DNA from: Chloroflexota bacterium
Lineage (GTDB): Bacteria > Chloroflexota > Anaerolineae > Anaerolineales > UBA11657
Assembly: GCA_003670425.1 (NCBI GenBank)
Contig: QWRL01000029.1
Location: 1-17,109 of the forward strand
Direction: 5' to 3'
DNA: 17,109 nucleotides
In this document: positions 8,039-15,895 of the stretch, piece by piece
Layout of the letters: every line of letters starts with the position of its first letter
Position numbering within the stretch: position 1 is the first letter of the stretch
Notes under the pieces: model-generated
Databases searched by the model: none
Told to the model about the DNA's origin: nothing
Seen by the model: the letters and a program-made list of their open reading frames with translations, nothing else
Made by a program: the position numbers and the translations under genes

Positions 8039-9901
8039 ATGGATTTGAGCGAGAAACTGCAGGGGCAGCTGGCAAATTTGCCTGCGCAGCCGGGCTGCTA
8101 CTTGATGAAAGACGCCGGCGGCGTCGTGATTTATGTAGGCAAGGCCATCAACCTGCGCAATCGCGTGCGCTCTTATTTTCATGCATCCAGCGACCACTCC
8201 GGCAAGACGCGTGAGCTGGTGCGGCGCGTGGTGGATATTGAGTGGATTATCCAGAACTCCGAGCTTGAGGCGCTGCTGCTTGAGTACAACCTCATCAACC
8301 GCCACCAGCCGCGCTACAACGTGCGCTGGAAGGACGGCAAGGCGTATCCGTATATCAAGGTGCACTGGCAGGATGCGTTTCCAAAAGTTACCGTGACGCG
8401 CCGCGTGGATACAGATGGCGCGCGCTACTTCGGGCCGTATACCAGCTCGTGGGCGGTGCACCAGACGCTGGATGTGCTTCGCAAGCTTTTTCCATATCTC
8501 ACTTGTGACCGCGACATAACCGGCACGGATGCGCGCGCCTGCCTGTACGCTGACATTCACCTGTGCATGGCTCCCTGCATTGGCAGCGCCACGCAGGAGC
8601 AGTACCGCGCAATGGCAGCGGACCTCAGCCGCTTTTTGCAGGGCGAGACGGCGCAAGTGGTGGAGCGCTTGCGCGTGGAGATGGGCAGTGCCAGCGAGAA
8701 GCTGCACTTTGAGCGCGCTGCCACATTGCGCGACCAGCTGCTGGCCATTGAACGCGTGGTGGAAAAGCAAAAGGTAATTTCACAGCAGCATTTGGACTCA
8801 GATGTAATTGCGTTTGCGCGCCAGGACAACGACGCATGTGCGCAGGTTTTTTTTGTGCGCGGTGGAAAGCTGATCGGGCGCGACCACTTCCTGCTGGAGG
8901 GCGTGGCAGAGGAGAACGACACCGAGGTGCTGGGTGCGTTCCTGAAGCAGTTTTATCACAAGGCCACGCATATTCCCGCCGAGGTGCTGCTGCCCGCAGC
9001 GGTGGCGGAGGCCACCATCATTGAGCGCTGGCTGCGTGACAAGCGCAACGGCCAGAAGGTTTCTCTGGTGGTGCCGCAGCGCGGCGACAAGCGCAAGCTG
9101 GTGCAGATGGCACTGGAAAATGCAACTGAGACGCTGGGCGGGCTGCGCGCGCAATGGCAGGCGGACACGCACAAGCAGGAGGCGGCACTGGCAGAGCTGC
9201 AAGCCGGGCTGGAGCTGGCGGCGCCGCCCACGCGCATCGAGTGCTTCGACATTTCCAATACGCAGGGAACCGCAGCTACTGGCAGCATGGTGGTGTTCCA
9301 TCAAGGCACCCCCGCCAAGAGCCACTACCGGCGCTTTGTAATTCGCAGTGTGTCTGGCCCTGATGATTACGCCAGCATGCGCGAGGTGTTAACGCGCCGC
9401 CTGCAGCGCTGGCAGGACCTGCACGCTGCGCAGCATGCGCCCGGCCACAAACCAGACGAGTCTTTCTTGCGCCTGCCGGAACTGTTGATTGTGGATGGCG
9501 GCAAGGGCCAGCTGGGCGTGGCGGTGGAGGTGCTGCAGGCATTTGGCTTGAGCGGGCAGGTGGCGCTGGCCAGCCTGGCCAAACAGAATGAAGAACTTTT
9601 TGTGCCGGGGCGCGCTGCGCCAATCATGCTGCCGCGGCGTTCGCCGGGGCTGTTCCTTGTGCAGCGCATCCGCGACGAGGCGCACCGCTTTGCCTTGACG
9701 CTGCATCGCGCGCGCCGCACGCGCACCGGGCTGGCTTCACAGCTGGATGCGATTCCGGGCATTGGGCCGGCGCGCCGCAAGGCGCTGCTCAAGCACTTTG
9801 GTTCAATCGATGGCATTCGCTCGGCAGAGCTGGAAGACCTGGCGCAGGTGCGCGGCGTATCACGCGATGTGGCGCGCGCCGTGAAGGATGTGCTGGCCTA
9901 G
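8039..9901 (+). CDS. uvrC: UvrC, excinuclease ABC subunit C
   Basis: UvrC makes both incisions in nucleotide excision repair, acting with UvrA and UvrB on damaged DNA. The protein has 620 residues, normal for the family. The GIY-YIG nuclease is at about 14-98, with GCY (19-21, an I-to-C variant) and YVG (32-34) and the catalytic Glu near 77. Four Cys at 156, 168, 176 and 180 have the spacing described for the UvrC iron-sulfur cluster. A UVR (UvrB-binding) motif spans about 203-238. The RNase H-like nuclease has FDIS (D404), VDGGKGQ (D486) and RDEAHRFA (H549). Tandem helix-hairpin-helix motifs close the protein (567-615). ATG 8039 was chosen over the in-frame TTG at 8000 because MDLSEKL matches usual UvrC N-termini and the -10 box lies between them. 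Nothing indicates damage to the gene. Confidence 0.97.
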   Translation: MDLSEKLQGQLANLPAQPGCYLMKDAGGVVIYVGKAINLRNRVRSYFHASSDHSGKTRELVRRVVDIEWIIQNSELEALLLEYNLINRHQPRYNVRWKDGKAYPYIKVHWQDAFPKVTVTRRVDTDGARYFGPYTSSWAVHQTLDVLRKLFPYLTCDRDITGTDARACLYADIHLCMAPCIGSATQEQYRAMAADLSRFLQGETAQVVERLRVEMGSASEKLHFERAATLRDQLLAIERVVEKQKVISQQHLDSDVIAFARQDNDACAQVFFVRGGKLIGRDHFLLEGVAEENDTEVLGAFLKQFYHKATHIPAEVLLPAAVAEATIIERWLRDKRNGQKVSLVVPQRGDKRKLVQMALENATETLGGLRAQWQADTHKQEAALAELQAGLELAAPPTRIECFDISNTQGTAATGSMVVFHQGTPAKSHYRRFVIRSVSGPDDYASMREVLTRRLQRWQDLHAAQHAPGHKPDESFLRLPELLIVDGGKGQLGVAVEVLQAFGLSGQVALASLAKQNEELFVPGRAAPIMLPRRSPGLFLVQRIRDEAHRFALTLHRARRTRTGLASQLDAIPGIGPARRKALLKHFGSIDGIRSAELEDLAQVRGVSRDVARAVKDVLA

Positions 9902-9910
9902 CCGCCGGCC

Positions 9911-11512
9911 TTGGCGCTGCGCGCAGCACTGCACTTAATCTTGCAAAAATCGGGAACAGACGCGCCGGCCGAAATGGCCGGGGTTACACGCGCTGCCGGC
10001 ATGATTGCGGCGGGCAACGTGGCATCGCGTGTGCTGGGGCTTGTGCGTGACACGGTCAAGTCCAACTATTTTGGCGCCAGCGGTGCGGTGAGCGCCTTTG
10101 ACATGGCAGCCAAGGTGCCAATGTGGATTTACGATTTGCTGGCGGGCGGCATGCTTAGTGCAGCGCTGGTGCCGGTCTTCAGCGAGTATGCGCGCGCCGA
10201 GCGCCGCGCGGAGTTGTGGCAGGTGGCGTCATTCCTGCTCACCATCAGCGCGATTGCGCTGGCAGTGTTGACGCTGCTGGGCGAATTGTTTGCGCCGCAG
10301 CTGGCGTGGCTGGTGGGCGGCGGCCTCAGCCCCGCATCTCTGCAGCTCACCACAAGCTTGCTGCGCCTGACACTGCCCACCATGTTGTTTCTGAATCTGG
10401 CGGGCATTCTGGCCGGATTATTGTTTGCACTGCAGCGCTTCACGCGCCCGGCTTTCAATGCCGCCATGTTTAATTTGGGGATTGTGGCAGCGACACTGCT
10501 GTTTGCGCGCCAGTATGGCGTGTACGCCATGGCGGGCGGAATGTTGTGCGGTGCAGTGCTGCAGCTGCTGCTGCAGTTTAGCGGGCTGCTGGATGCGCGC
10601 CTGGTGCCGGTCTTCAACTGGCGCCAACCCGCCTTGCAGCGCATTGCGCGCCTGTATCTGCCGATTGTGCTGGGGCTGCTGGTGGACATGGTCAGCCGCG
10701 CCGTGTCCTATCGGTTGGCCTCGAGCACCGGCGACCAGAGCATTGCCTGGATGGGCTATGCCACGACGCTGATGCAGTTTCCATTGGGGCTGACTTCGAT
10801 TGCCGTATCAACTGCCATCCTGCCCACGCTTGCGCGCCAGGCGGCGGCGGTGGAGCAGCGCGAGTTCTTGCAAACCCTGGCGCACGGGCTGCGCCTGGTG
10901 ATTATGCTCATCATCCCGGCTGTTGCGGGCATGTATGTGCTGGCTGGCCCAATTGTGCGCCTGCTCTTTGAGCACGGTGGCTTCCTGCCGGCGGATACGC
11001 AGATGACCGTGATTGTGCTGCGCCTGTATTTGCTTGGTGTGGTTGCGGCTGCGGTGGACCTGCCGCTGGTGAATGCATTTTACGCGCGCCAGGATGCGTG
11101 GACACCGGCCATGGTTGGGCTGGCGGGCGTTGGCGTTTACCTTGCGGCTGCGCTGGGGCCCGCGCTCTTTCGGCCCATGCGCCTGCAGGACTTGATTGTT
11201 GCAAACGCGGTGCAGCTCACGGCGCATGCATTGTGCATGTGGTGGTTTTTGCACGCGCGCGTGGGCACGCTGGCGGGAAATGGCTTGCTGCGCATTACGC
11301 TGCAGGCATGCGGAGCCGCGGCCTTGATGGCGGCCGGCACACTTGCAAGCTTGGAGCTGCTGCAGCGCTGGCTGGCGTTTGGCGGGCTGGCGGGCGAGCT
11401 GCTGCTGGTGGCGCTGCCCGCCGTGCTGGGTGCCGCAATTTATTTTGGCGTGCTGCTGCTGGCGCGCGTGCCGGAGGCCCAGCAGCTGCTGCCACGGCCG
11501 GCAGCGCGCTGA
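9911..11512 (+). CDS. murJ: MurJ/MviN-family flippase (MOP superfamily), divergent
   Basis: 533 residues with about 14 membrane helices. MurJ flips the peptidoglycan precursor lipid II across the inner membrane. The signature runs from ASRVLGLVRD (38-47) through YFGASGAVSAFDMAAKVPM (53-71) to AGGMLSAALVPVFSEY (78-93); LMQFPLGLTSIAVSTAILPTL (286-306) is also typical. Against the E. coli protein as I recall it, R18 and R24 are kept (R40, R46), but D39, R52 and R270 align with S61, Y74 and T285. It may therefore carry a different lipid-linked glycan, perhaps for the envelope genes nearby. The start is uncertain: TTG 9911, 10 bases after the uvrC stop, gives the longest form; TTG 9941 or ATG 9974 (residue 22) are alternatives, and ATG 9974 starts close to the conserved region. 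Cotranscription with uvrC is likely. Confidence 0.85.
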   Translation: MALRAALHLILQKSGTDAPAEMAGVTRAAGMIAAGNVASRVLGLVRDTVKSNYFGASGAVSAFDMAAKVPMWIYDLLAGGMLSAALVPVFSEYARAERRAELWQVASFLLTISAIALAVLTLLGELFAPQLAWLVGGGLSPASLQLTTSLLRLTLPTMLFLNLAGILAGLLFALQRFTRPAFNAAMFNLGIVAATLLFARQYGVYAMAGGMLCGAVLQLLLQFSGLLDARLVPVFNWRQPALQRIARLYLPIVLGLLVDMVSRAVSYRLASSTGDQSIAWMGYATTLMQFPLGLTSIAVSTAILPTLARQAAAVEQREFLQTLAHGLRLVIMLIIPAVAGMYVLAGPIVRLLFEHGGFLPADTQMTVIVLRLYLLGVVAAAVDLPLVNAFYARQDAWTPAMVGLAGVGVYLAAALGPALFRPMRLQDLIVANAVQLTAHALCMWWFLHARVGTLAGNGLLRITLQACGAAALMAAGTLASLELLQRWLAFGGLAGELLLVALPAVLGAAIYFGVLLLARVPEAQQLLPRPAAR

Positions 11513-11521
11513 GCGCGTCGC

Positions 11522-11527
11522 TATAAT
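11522..11527 (+). promoter_or_regulatory. Consensus -10 box for the methyltransferase gene, near-leaderless
   Basis: TATAAT lies 10 bases after the flippase stop and 8 bases before ATG 11536, followed by a T-rich stretch. The predicted transcript start (about 11534) leaves a leader of about two bases. No -35 or TGn extension is evident. Confidence 0.55.
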
Positions 11528-11535
11528 TATTTTTT

Positions 11536-12327
11536 ATGCCAGCCCCAAACCGCCCCGCGCTTTCCGCGCACTTGTACACCGAGGAATATTTCCGGGAAGC
11601 GTGCGAAGGCTTTGACGAATTTAATGAAACCAACGGTGCGCGCCTCTCGCGCCGGCTGCAGGCTGCCTTTGCGGTGGCGCAGGTGACGCCCGGCATGCGC
11701 GTGCTGGATGTGGGCTGCGGCCGGGGCGAGATTTTGCGCCACTGCGCAGCACTTGGCGCAGCTGCGTTTGGAGTGGACTATGCGCCCGTGGCGGTGGAGC
11801 TGAGCCGGCACGTGATTGATGGCAGCGCGGCTGCGCCGGCCGGCGTGGCGCAGTCAGATGCCAAGCGCCTGCCGTTTCCCAGCAGCAGCTGCGACCGGGT
11901 GCTGATGTTTGATGTGGTGGAGCATTTGTACCCATGGGAAATGAAAGCTGCGTTTGATGAAGTGCGGCGCGTGCTGCATGCCGACGGGTTGTTTGTACTG
12001 CATACGGCGCCCAACGCATGGTACGACCGTTTTGCCTATCCGCTGGTGCGCGCCATGCGGCGCATCGGCGGCACGCACTATCCCGCCAACCCGCGCGCGC
12101 TAAACACGCCCGCCAATGTGGAGGTGCACGTCAACGAGCAGAGTGCGTTGAGTTTGTGGCGCGCGCTGCGCGCAGCGGGTTTCGGCAGCCGGGTGTGGCT
12201 GGGGGGGCCGCCGCACAACCGGCGGGAGCGTGCGCCGCTGGCCCCGGTGCGGGCTATGTCTTTTCGCCGGGCGGCCTTCCGCCGGGTGTTTTGGTGCGGG
12301 GGTTTTGGCCTGGCCCGGTGGGTGTGA
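11536..12327 (+). CDS. Class I SAM-dependent methyltransferase (methyltransferase type 11-like)
   Basis: 263 residues. Motif I is VLDVGCGRGE (56-65), and the acidic residue at the end of the second strand is D81 in GVDYAP. Motif II/III-like segments are CDRVLMFDVVEHL (119-131) and EVRRVLHADGLFVLHTAP (142-159). These define a Rossmann-fold SAM methyltransferase; the substrate is not predictable. HTAPNAWYDR and VEVHVNEQS are seen in methyltransferases of glycan or lipid clusters, so an envelope substrate is possible. The last 45 residues, after a run of seven G at 12201-12207, are Arg-rich and look unlike a usual methyltransferase end, so the true frame after the G run is uncertain. The ATG start is set by the -10 box 8 bases upstream. 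The sortase start follows 34 bases after the stop. Confidence 0.8.
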   Translation: MPAPNRPALSAHLYTEEYFREACEGFDEFNETNGARLSRRLQAAFAVAQVTPGMRVLDVGCGRGEILRHCAALGAAAFGVDYAPVAVELSRHVIDGSAAAPAGVAQSDAKRLPFPSSSCDRVLMFDVVEHLYPWEMKAAFDEVRRVLHADGLFVLHTAPNAWYDRFAYPLVRAMRRIGGTHYPANPRALNTPANVEVHVNEQSALSLWRALRAAGFGSRVWLGGPPHNRRERAPLAPVRAMSFRRAAFRRVFWCGGFGLARWV

Positions 12328-12361
12328 TGCACGGCCGCGGGCTTGCTGCCCGGATGTGGCT

Positions 12362-13249
12362 ATGAAGGATCGGCGCCGCGTTGGCGACCTCTCGATTGAA
12401 GAGCTGGAGCGTGTGCTTTCTGTGCGGCGCGCTGCGGTGCGTGCGGACCGCTTGCGGCGATACCGCGATGCGGGGCGCGCATTGCCCGGCAGCGCCGAGC
12501 TGGAATTTGCTGAAGGCGAACACCAGCCGACGGGCTGGCGCTTTCTGCGCTTGGGCTGGGTGGGAAATGCACTGCTTGCAATCATCGAGATACTTGCGGT
12601 TGCGGGCTTGATCTACTTTGGCTACCAGCTATGGGCTGACCGCAACCTGCTAAACCGCGAAGCGCAGCAAGTGATGCAGGCCGGCGCAGCCACGCCGGCT
12701 CCCACGCCCAGCATCACGGCCGTAGTCTTGCCGGGCGGCCACACCCCGCCCAATGCTGCCGGCGGAGCACAGTTCAATGAAGCGGAAATCCCCGAGCACT
12801 TGCGGCCGCTTGTGCAAGCAGCGCAGCCAATTGCGATACCGCCAACGCCCGGCCCGCGTCAGGCGGTGCGCATTCAAATCAGCACGATCGGCGTTGATGC
12901 ACCCGTGGTGCGCGGGGACAGCTGGGAGCAGCTGAAGAAGGGCGTGGGCCAAATGTTGGGCACGACTGACCCTGGGCAGGCCGGCAACCTGGTGCTGTCT
13001 GCGCACAACGATATTTTTGGCGAGATATTCCGATATTTGGACAAGCTGCAGGCCGGCGATATTATTGCGCTGCAAACCACCACGGAAAGGTTTACTTATC
13101 GCGTTACTGGGAGCGAAGTTGTGGAACCGACTGACGTGCGCGTCTTATCCACGACTACCGCGTCCACGCTGACGTTGATCTCATGCTACCCGTACTTGGT
13201 GGATACCAAGCGCATTGCAGTGTTTGCCGAGCTGCAGGCGGGCCCGTAA
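12362..13249 (+). CDS. Sortase (cysteine transpeptidase), class D/E-like
   Basis: 295 residues. An unusually long cytoplasmic N-terminus, rich in Arg and probably helical (1-60), precedes one membrane helix (about 67-90). A Pro/Ala linker (105-165) leads to the sortase barrel. Catalytic residues are visible: His215 in VLSAHNDIF, Cys275 in TLTLISCYPY and Arg284 in DTKRIAVF. The canonical TLxTC is TLISC here. Sortases cut a C-terminal sorting signal and join the protein to a wall amine or pilin; some act as housekeeping enzymes. No LPxTG protein is visible in this window, so the substrate lies elsewhere or uses a different signal. ATG 12362 (MKDRRRVGDL) was chosen because the longer in-frame extension to 12230 overlaps the methyltransferase and is unlike protein. 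A weak or absent ribosome binding site suggests coupling to the upstream gene. Confidence 0.85.
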   Translation: MKDRRRVGDLSIEELERVLSVRRAAVRADRLRRYRDAGRALPGSAELEFAEGEHQPTGWRFLRLGWVGNALLAIIEILAVAGLIYFGYQLWADRNLLNREAQQVMQAGAATPAPTPSITAVVLPGGHTPPNAAGGAQFNEAEIPEHLRPLVQAAQPIAIPPTPGPRQAVRIQISTIGVDAPVVRGDSWEQLKKGVGQMLGTTDPGQAGNLVLSAHNDIFGEIFRYLDKLQAGDIIALQTTTERFTYRVTGSEVVEPTDVRVLSTTTASTLTLISCYPYLVDTKRIAVFAELQAGP

Positions 13250-13267
13250 TGTGCGCGCGCTTTACGG

Positions 13268-13273
13268 TATGAT
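13268..13273 (+). promoter_or_regulatory. Possible -10 box for the small membrane protein gene
   Basis: TATGAT lies 24 bases before the ATG at 13298 and predicts a start near 13280. The leader would hold a five-codon ORF (ATG 13284 to TGA 13299-13301), whose stop overlaps the gene's ATG. No clear -35 is seen. Confidence 0.35.
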
Positions 13274-13297
13274 TAGGGCGTAAATGAGCAATCCTCG

Positions 13298-13501
13298 ATG
13301 ACCAAACGTGACCGCCGCAAACGCACTCTGCCCGCTGCAGCCGGCACCGCCAGCTATGCAGCTGGCAGCGCTTCTGGCGCCTTAAAGCGCGAGGACATTG
13401 CTGCCGACTACACGCACATCCGCTCGGACTTGAAGCGCATCGGGCTGCTGTCTGTTGTGCTGATTGCCGGGCTGGTTGTGCTCTCGCGCTTCATCCACTA
13501 G
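13298..13501 (+). CDS. Small tail-anchored membrane protein, function unknown
   Basis: 67 residues. The N-terminus is very basic (MTKRDRRKRT), followed by an Ala/Gly/Ser-rich stretch (13-29), a short charged helix (REDIAADYTHIRSDLKRIG) and one membrane helix (about 47-64) ending in SRFIH. The topology should be N-in with only a few residues outside. I do not recognise a named family. Small proteins of this shape next to a sortase or release-factor gene could be assembly partners, but there is no direct evidence. Translation from ATG 13298 may be coupled to a five-codon upstream ORF by an ATGA overlap. A strong hairpin begins inside the stop codon. Confidence 0.6.
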   Translation: MTKRDRRKRTLPAAAGTASYAAGSASGALKREDIAADYTHIRSDLKRIGLLSVVLIAGLVVLSRFIH

Positions 13502-13518
13502 CTGCGCGCTGCGCAGCT
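13500..13518 (+). terminator. Strong hairpin at the stop of the small membrane protein gene
   Basis: AGCTGCGC-GCT-GCGCAGCT is a perfect 8-bp stem with a 3-nt loop that starts within the TAG stop. There is no T run after it, so it would be a weak or factor-assisted terminator, or an mRNA end-protecting element. Confidence 0.4.
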
Positions 13519-13524
13519 GCTCCG

Positions 13525-13552
13525 CCCGCCTGGCATGCATGCAGCCGGCGGG
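13525..13552 (+). other. Second GC-rich hairpin upstream of prfA
   Basis: CCCGCC (13525-13530) pairs with GGCGGG (13547-13552), and the inner sequence contains ATGCAT-type symmetry. The only Shine-Dalgarno-like GGAGG (13551-13555) begins in the 3' arm of this hairpin and lies 26 bases before the prfA ATG, too far for normal use. Confidence 0.35.
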
Positions 13553-13581
13553 AGGACTGGCGCCCGCGCTGCATCTCCATC

Positions 13582-14642
<1,061 letters not shown>

Positions 14643-14643
<1 letters not shown>

Positions 14644-15470
14644 TGGCGGCCGTGGCGCTGCACGCAACGGTGGGCAGCGCACTGGCTGCGGGCGGCGCAG
14701 CGCGCAATGACCTGCAAGTGCTGCTGGCGCACACACTGGGCGTTTCGCGCACGCAGTTGCTGGCTAACCCGAGTGCAGCCGTTTCGCCCGCGCACTTGGC
14801 GCAGTTTGAAGGCGCGCGCGTGCGATTGCAGGCAGGCGAGCCGCTGCCGTACCTGATCGGTGAGTGGGAGTTCTATGGTGCAAGCTTTGCCGTTAGTCCG
14901 GCGGTATTGATTCCGCGCCCGGAGACGGAGCTGCTGGTGGAGCACGCGCTGCGCTTGATGCGGGAGGGTGCGCGTGTTGCCGATGTGGGCACAGGCAGCG
15001 GCTGCATAGCGGTGGCGCTGGCATTGCACAACCAGACGATTGCGCTTACGGCCAGCGATATCTCCGCCGATGCGCTGCAGGTTGCGCGGGCCAATGCGCA
15101 GCGCCATGCGGTGGCTGCGCGCATTCAGTTTGCGCACGCGCACTTGTTGCACGGGCTTGGCAGCTTTGATTTGATTTGCGCAAACCCGCCGTACCTCACA
15201 ACGCAAGAGGCAGCGCAACTGGCAGTGGGGCGGCATGAGCCGCGCGGTGCACTGGATGGCGGGGCGGATGGGTTGCAGCTGATTGCGGAATTGCTGGCGA
15301 CGGCGCCTGGCCATTTGGCAGCGGGCGGCGCAATCTGCCTTGAGCTGGGGGCTGCGCAAAAGACAGCTGTGCTGGGGCTGGCAGCAGCTGCCTTTCCGGC
15401 AGCGCGCCTGCAGGTAGTGCCTGATCTGGCGGGGCACGCCCGGCTCTTGGTTGTCCAACATCCTCTGTAA
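14643..15470 (+). CDS. prmC: Release factor glutamine N5-methyltransferase (HemK family)
   Basis: PrmC methylates the Gln of the GGQ motif of release factors, using SAM, in the cytoplasm. The product has 275 residues, about the usual length. The N-terminal helical substrate-binding domain (1-75) is followed by LIPRPETELLVEHAL (89-103), the SAM motif VADVGTGSGCIAVALAL (112-128), an acidic D139, and the hallmark NPPY at 181-184 in ICANPPYLTT. The RGALDGGADGL block is also typical. ATG 14643 shares its A with the prfA stop (TGATG), a translational-coupling arrangement; a GTG at 14640 is the only other nearby start. The pair prfA-prmC is a widespread conserved order. Confidence 0.96.
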
Positions 15471-15540
15471 ACCCCTTTAAAACAGGCAAATCAGTGCTAA
15501 ACGCAGCCGACTTGCTTCTGCGTGGCGCATGTGTTATTGT

Positions 15541-15601
15541 TTGCTTGGTCCTGCCGTGTACGTGATACCGTCTTGTGGTTTTGGGCCAACATGATTGATA
15601 C
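15541..15601 (+). promoter_or_regulatory. Two overlapping promoter-like -35/-10 pairs
   Basis: TTGCTT (15541-15546), 16 bases, TGATAC (15563-15568), and TTGTGG (15573-15578), 17 bases, TGATAC (15596-15601). Both spacings are normal for a sigma-70 type factor, and the same -10 sequence occurs twice. Transcripts would start near 15575 and 15608 and run toward the hydrolase gene. Matches to the consensus are moderate. Confidence 0.35.
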
Positions 15602-15710
15602 GGACGTTTTATTCTTTTTGCAACACGATAGGCAGGCCCGTAAAACGGCTGCAGCCAAGGTGGAACAAATAGATCTGCGCCCGGCCTGCACTCGCGGGCA
15701 CAAAACTTAG
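15591..15710 (+). pseudogene. Possible truncated PIN-domain (VapC-like) toxin N-terminus
   Basis: The 39-codon ORF starts MIDTDVLFFLQHDRQARKTA and continues AAKVEQIDLRPACTRG. PIN-domain toxins commonly begin with a strand holding (I/V)DTDVL, whose first Asp binds metal, then a helix, then an (I/L)xxSAVT strand. The order IDTDVL, helix, VEQIDLRPACT is consistent with that start. The ORF stops at TAG after one third of a normal PIN domain (about 130 residues), and no antitoxin gene is seen upstream. It could be a chance ORF; the call rests on a short motif. Confidence 0.3.
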
Positions 15711-15782
15711 CGGGCACACGGCATAGTGGGGCCTTTTTTATGGCTGTACTGCCGCGCTGCGCTTTGGCGGCTGGTGAATATT

Positions 15783-15806
15783 TGCGGCACACCCACATGT
15801 GCCGCA
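15783..15806 (+). other. Perfect 9-bp stem hairpin upstream of the hydrolase gene
   Basis: TGCGGCACA and TGTGCCGCA enclose a six-base loop CCCACA. It is strong and lies 90 bases before the GTG start of the MBL hydrolase, with no T run after it. It could be a terminator for upstream transcription, a leader structure or a protein-binding inverted repeat. Confidence 0.45.
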
Positions 15807-15895
15807 CCCAGGTTTAGCCGGCCCATGCAACAAACAAATCGGGGCAATCACATTGGCAGCGCGTGGGCGGCTGCCCGAATGGAGCAGGCGCAGCT

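Larger units (their letters stand above)
15471..15895. other. 425-bp region without a clear intact gene
   Basis: No convincing intact protein is coded on either strand. It contains a small hairpin (ACGCAG 15501-15506 with CTGCGT 15518-15523), two promoter-like -35/-10 pairs, a 39-codon ORF that may be the stub of a PIN-domain toxin (15591-15710), a direct repeat of GCGGGCACA (15694-15702 and 15710-15718) and a T run at 15733-15738. A strong hairpin at 15783-15806 follows. Base composition is clearly lower in GC around 15530-15630 than in the flanking genes. The region may be decayed sequence, a small RNA locus, or the leader of the hydrolase gene. Confidence 0.6.

Noticed and set aside
7967..8770. 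Minus-strand ORF of 267 codons running through the start of uvrC
   Set aside because: It is the antisense shadow of a clearly conserved uvrC, rich in His, Arg and Gln, with no recognisable domain.
12230..12361. N-terminal extension of the sortase by 44 codons
   Set aside because: It overlaps the methyltransferase and is rich in Cys, Gly, Trp and Pro without protein-like pattern; ATG 12362 begins a sensible helical N-terminus.
15655..15670. T-box-like AAGGTGGAAC
   Set aside because: No specifier stem or terminator/antiterminator pair, and the downstream gene is not an aminoacyl-tRNA synthetase or amino-acid gene.
15625..15690. SRP (4.5S) RNA-like core, CAGGCCCG...GCAGCCAAGG
   Set aside because: The loop between the two conserved halves is too long and is not a GNAR-type tetraloop, and the flanking sequences do not pair as the SRP stem requires.
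15196..15807. Minus-strand ORF of 203 codons across the end of prmC and the gap
   Set aside because: Overlaps the conserved end of prmC, has no recognisable motif, and the part in the gap is of mixed composition.
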